Positions 63,451-64,000 of a DNA stretch of 64,000 nt are shown piece by piece. Location of the stretch: assembly GCA_019218365.1 (NCBI GenBank), contig JAHUUJ010000002.1:1-64000 (forward strand). The letters are read 5' to 3'. Position numbers and translations under genes: made by a program. How positions within the stretch are numbered: the first letter of the stretch is position 1; each line of letters begins with the position of its first letter. Below the pieces are notes generated by a model. The model made no database searches. It was not told where the DNA came from and saw nothing but the letters and a program-made list of their open reading frames with translations. The DNA comes from Actinomycetaceae bacterium TAE3-ERU4. GTDB lineage: Bacteria; Actinomycetota; Actinomycetes; Actinomycetales; Actinomycetaceae.

Positions 63451-64000
63451 ATGGAATCAAAACACTCTAGATATATTGTTGTTTTTGCAGCAATGTTACT
63501 GCAGGCAATTCCTTACGGAATTGCCCAGAATATCCCACCGCTATTTGTGGCTCCTTTAAGGAACAGCTATCACTTCAGCTTGGGGGATATTGGTTGGATT
63601 TTTACAATCGGAGCGGTCGCGGCTTCTCTTAGCGCTCCTTTGATGGGGCGTTTATTTCGTTCCTACCCTGTCAAGCTAATTATGTTTGGTGGCATTGTTC
63701 TTTCTGCTTCGGGAGTTATCCTAAATACCTTTGCCACAGATTTATGGATGTTCTTAGCAACTAACGCAATTACCCAAATCGGGACGATTACCTTCTCCGG
63801 TTTAGGAGTTCCCTATCTGATCGGAACTTGGTTTACCGGTGCAGAAAAAGCAAAGGCTTTAGGAATTGCTTTTTCTGGTGGATCAATTGGTAACTTCTTC
63901 CTGCAACCCGGAGTTGAATATCTTTTGTCTCATAACCGGGTCAGCAGAGTTTACTTAATCGTGGGACTAATTTCCCTTATTGGTGGCCTTATAGTTCTGT
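63451..64000 (+). CDS. MFS transporter, N-terminal part (3' end outside window)
   Basis: ATG 63451 with AAGGAG nine bases before it opens a frame that continues past the window end. The visible 183 residues hold about five hydrophobic spans. After helix 1 comes NIPPLFVAPLRNSYHFSLGDIGWIFT, then APLMGRLFRSYPVKLIM (the loop 2-3 motif) and YLIGTWFTGAEKAKALGIAFSGGSIGNF, as in the oxalate/formate-antiporter-like and monocarboxylate-type MFS group. Substrate unknown. Confidence 0.85.
   Translation, partial: MESKHSRYIVVFAAMLLQAIPYGIAQNIPPLFVAPLRNSYHFSLGDIGWIFTIGAVAASLSAPLMGRLFRSYPVKLIMFGGIVLSASGVILNTFATDLWMFLATNAITQIGTITFSGLGVPYLIGTWFTGAEKAKALGIAFSGGSIGNFFLQPGVEYLLSHNRVSRVYLIVGLISLIGGLIVL

Overview
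The window reads as chromosomal DNA of a Gram-positive actinobacterium of moderate G+C, most like a host-associated member of the Actinomycetaceae. This placement is inferred from several traits: separate purS, purQ and purL genes, a class Ib nrdIEF operon behind paired NrdR-type boxes, a GTP-type PEP carboxykinase, DtxR/IdeR-type iron boxes, and an HSP90-family protein next to a large TPR protein. Genes lie close together on both strands and many are separated by clear hairpin terminators. I saw no tRNA, rRNA, CRISPR array, insertion sequence or prophage.

1-9.6 kb: the 3' end of an unrecognised AT-rich gene, a small secreted ORF, a TetR regulator and a Nudix hydrolase, then the purine cluster purD - unknown gene - purC - purS - purQ - purL. 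A roughly 400 bp gap between purQ and purL holds nine close matches to the DnaA box.

9.6-17.1 kb: a six-gene operon resembling arginine-deiminase fermentation: carbamoyltransferase, YfcC/ArcD-type carrier, small guanidino hydrolase, 2-hydroxyacid dehydrogenase, carbamate kinase and Na+/solute symporter. The carbamoyltransferase lacks ornithine-binding residues that the second copy at 39.7-40.7 kb keeps, so the substrate may not be arginine. Two perfect 15-bp hairpins lie inside the operon.

17-27 kb: an exonuclease, small stress and redox proteins, an iron-boxed rhodanese/methyltransferase pair diverging from a siderophore ABC importer, and PEP carboxykinase with a Cys-to-Ser change in its P-loop.

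26.7-35.5 kb: an acyltransferase, a broken hsdM remnant, a methyltransferase, and a six-gene minus-strand array of HSP90-like ATPase, large TPR protein and two tandem pairs of small YbjN-like proteins. The four small genes arose by duplication of a two-gene cassette with its leader.

35.7-48.7 kb: nrdIEF with paired NrdR boxes, ornithine carbamoyltransferase facing ornithine cyclodeaminase, a glutamine-amidotransferase-type hydrolase, a divergent MFS/ArsR pair sharing a double palindrome, ferrochelatase, a second 2-hydroxyacid dehydrogenase and a lipoate-ligase-like protein with unusual domain order.

48.8-56 kb: a sugar ABC importer, a LacI regulator and a GH31 glycosidase that share a CGATACGTATCG operator, then a PadR/membrane-protein pair.

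56.3-64 kb: a zinc alcohol dehydrogenase, two paralogous multi-pass membrane proteins (DUF5692-like) flanking a membrane-anchored SRPBCC-like protein, a TauE/SafE permease, an iron-boxed ferric-reductase-like membrane protein and the start of an MFS carrier. The least explained modules are the HSP90/TPR/YbjN array, the DUF5692-SRPBCC-DUF5692 set, the guanidino operon and the purQ-purL DnaA-box cluster.
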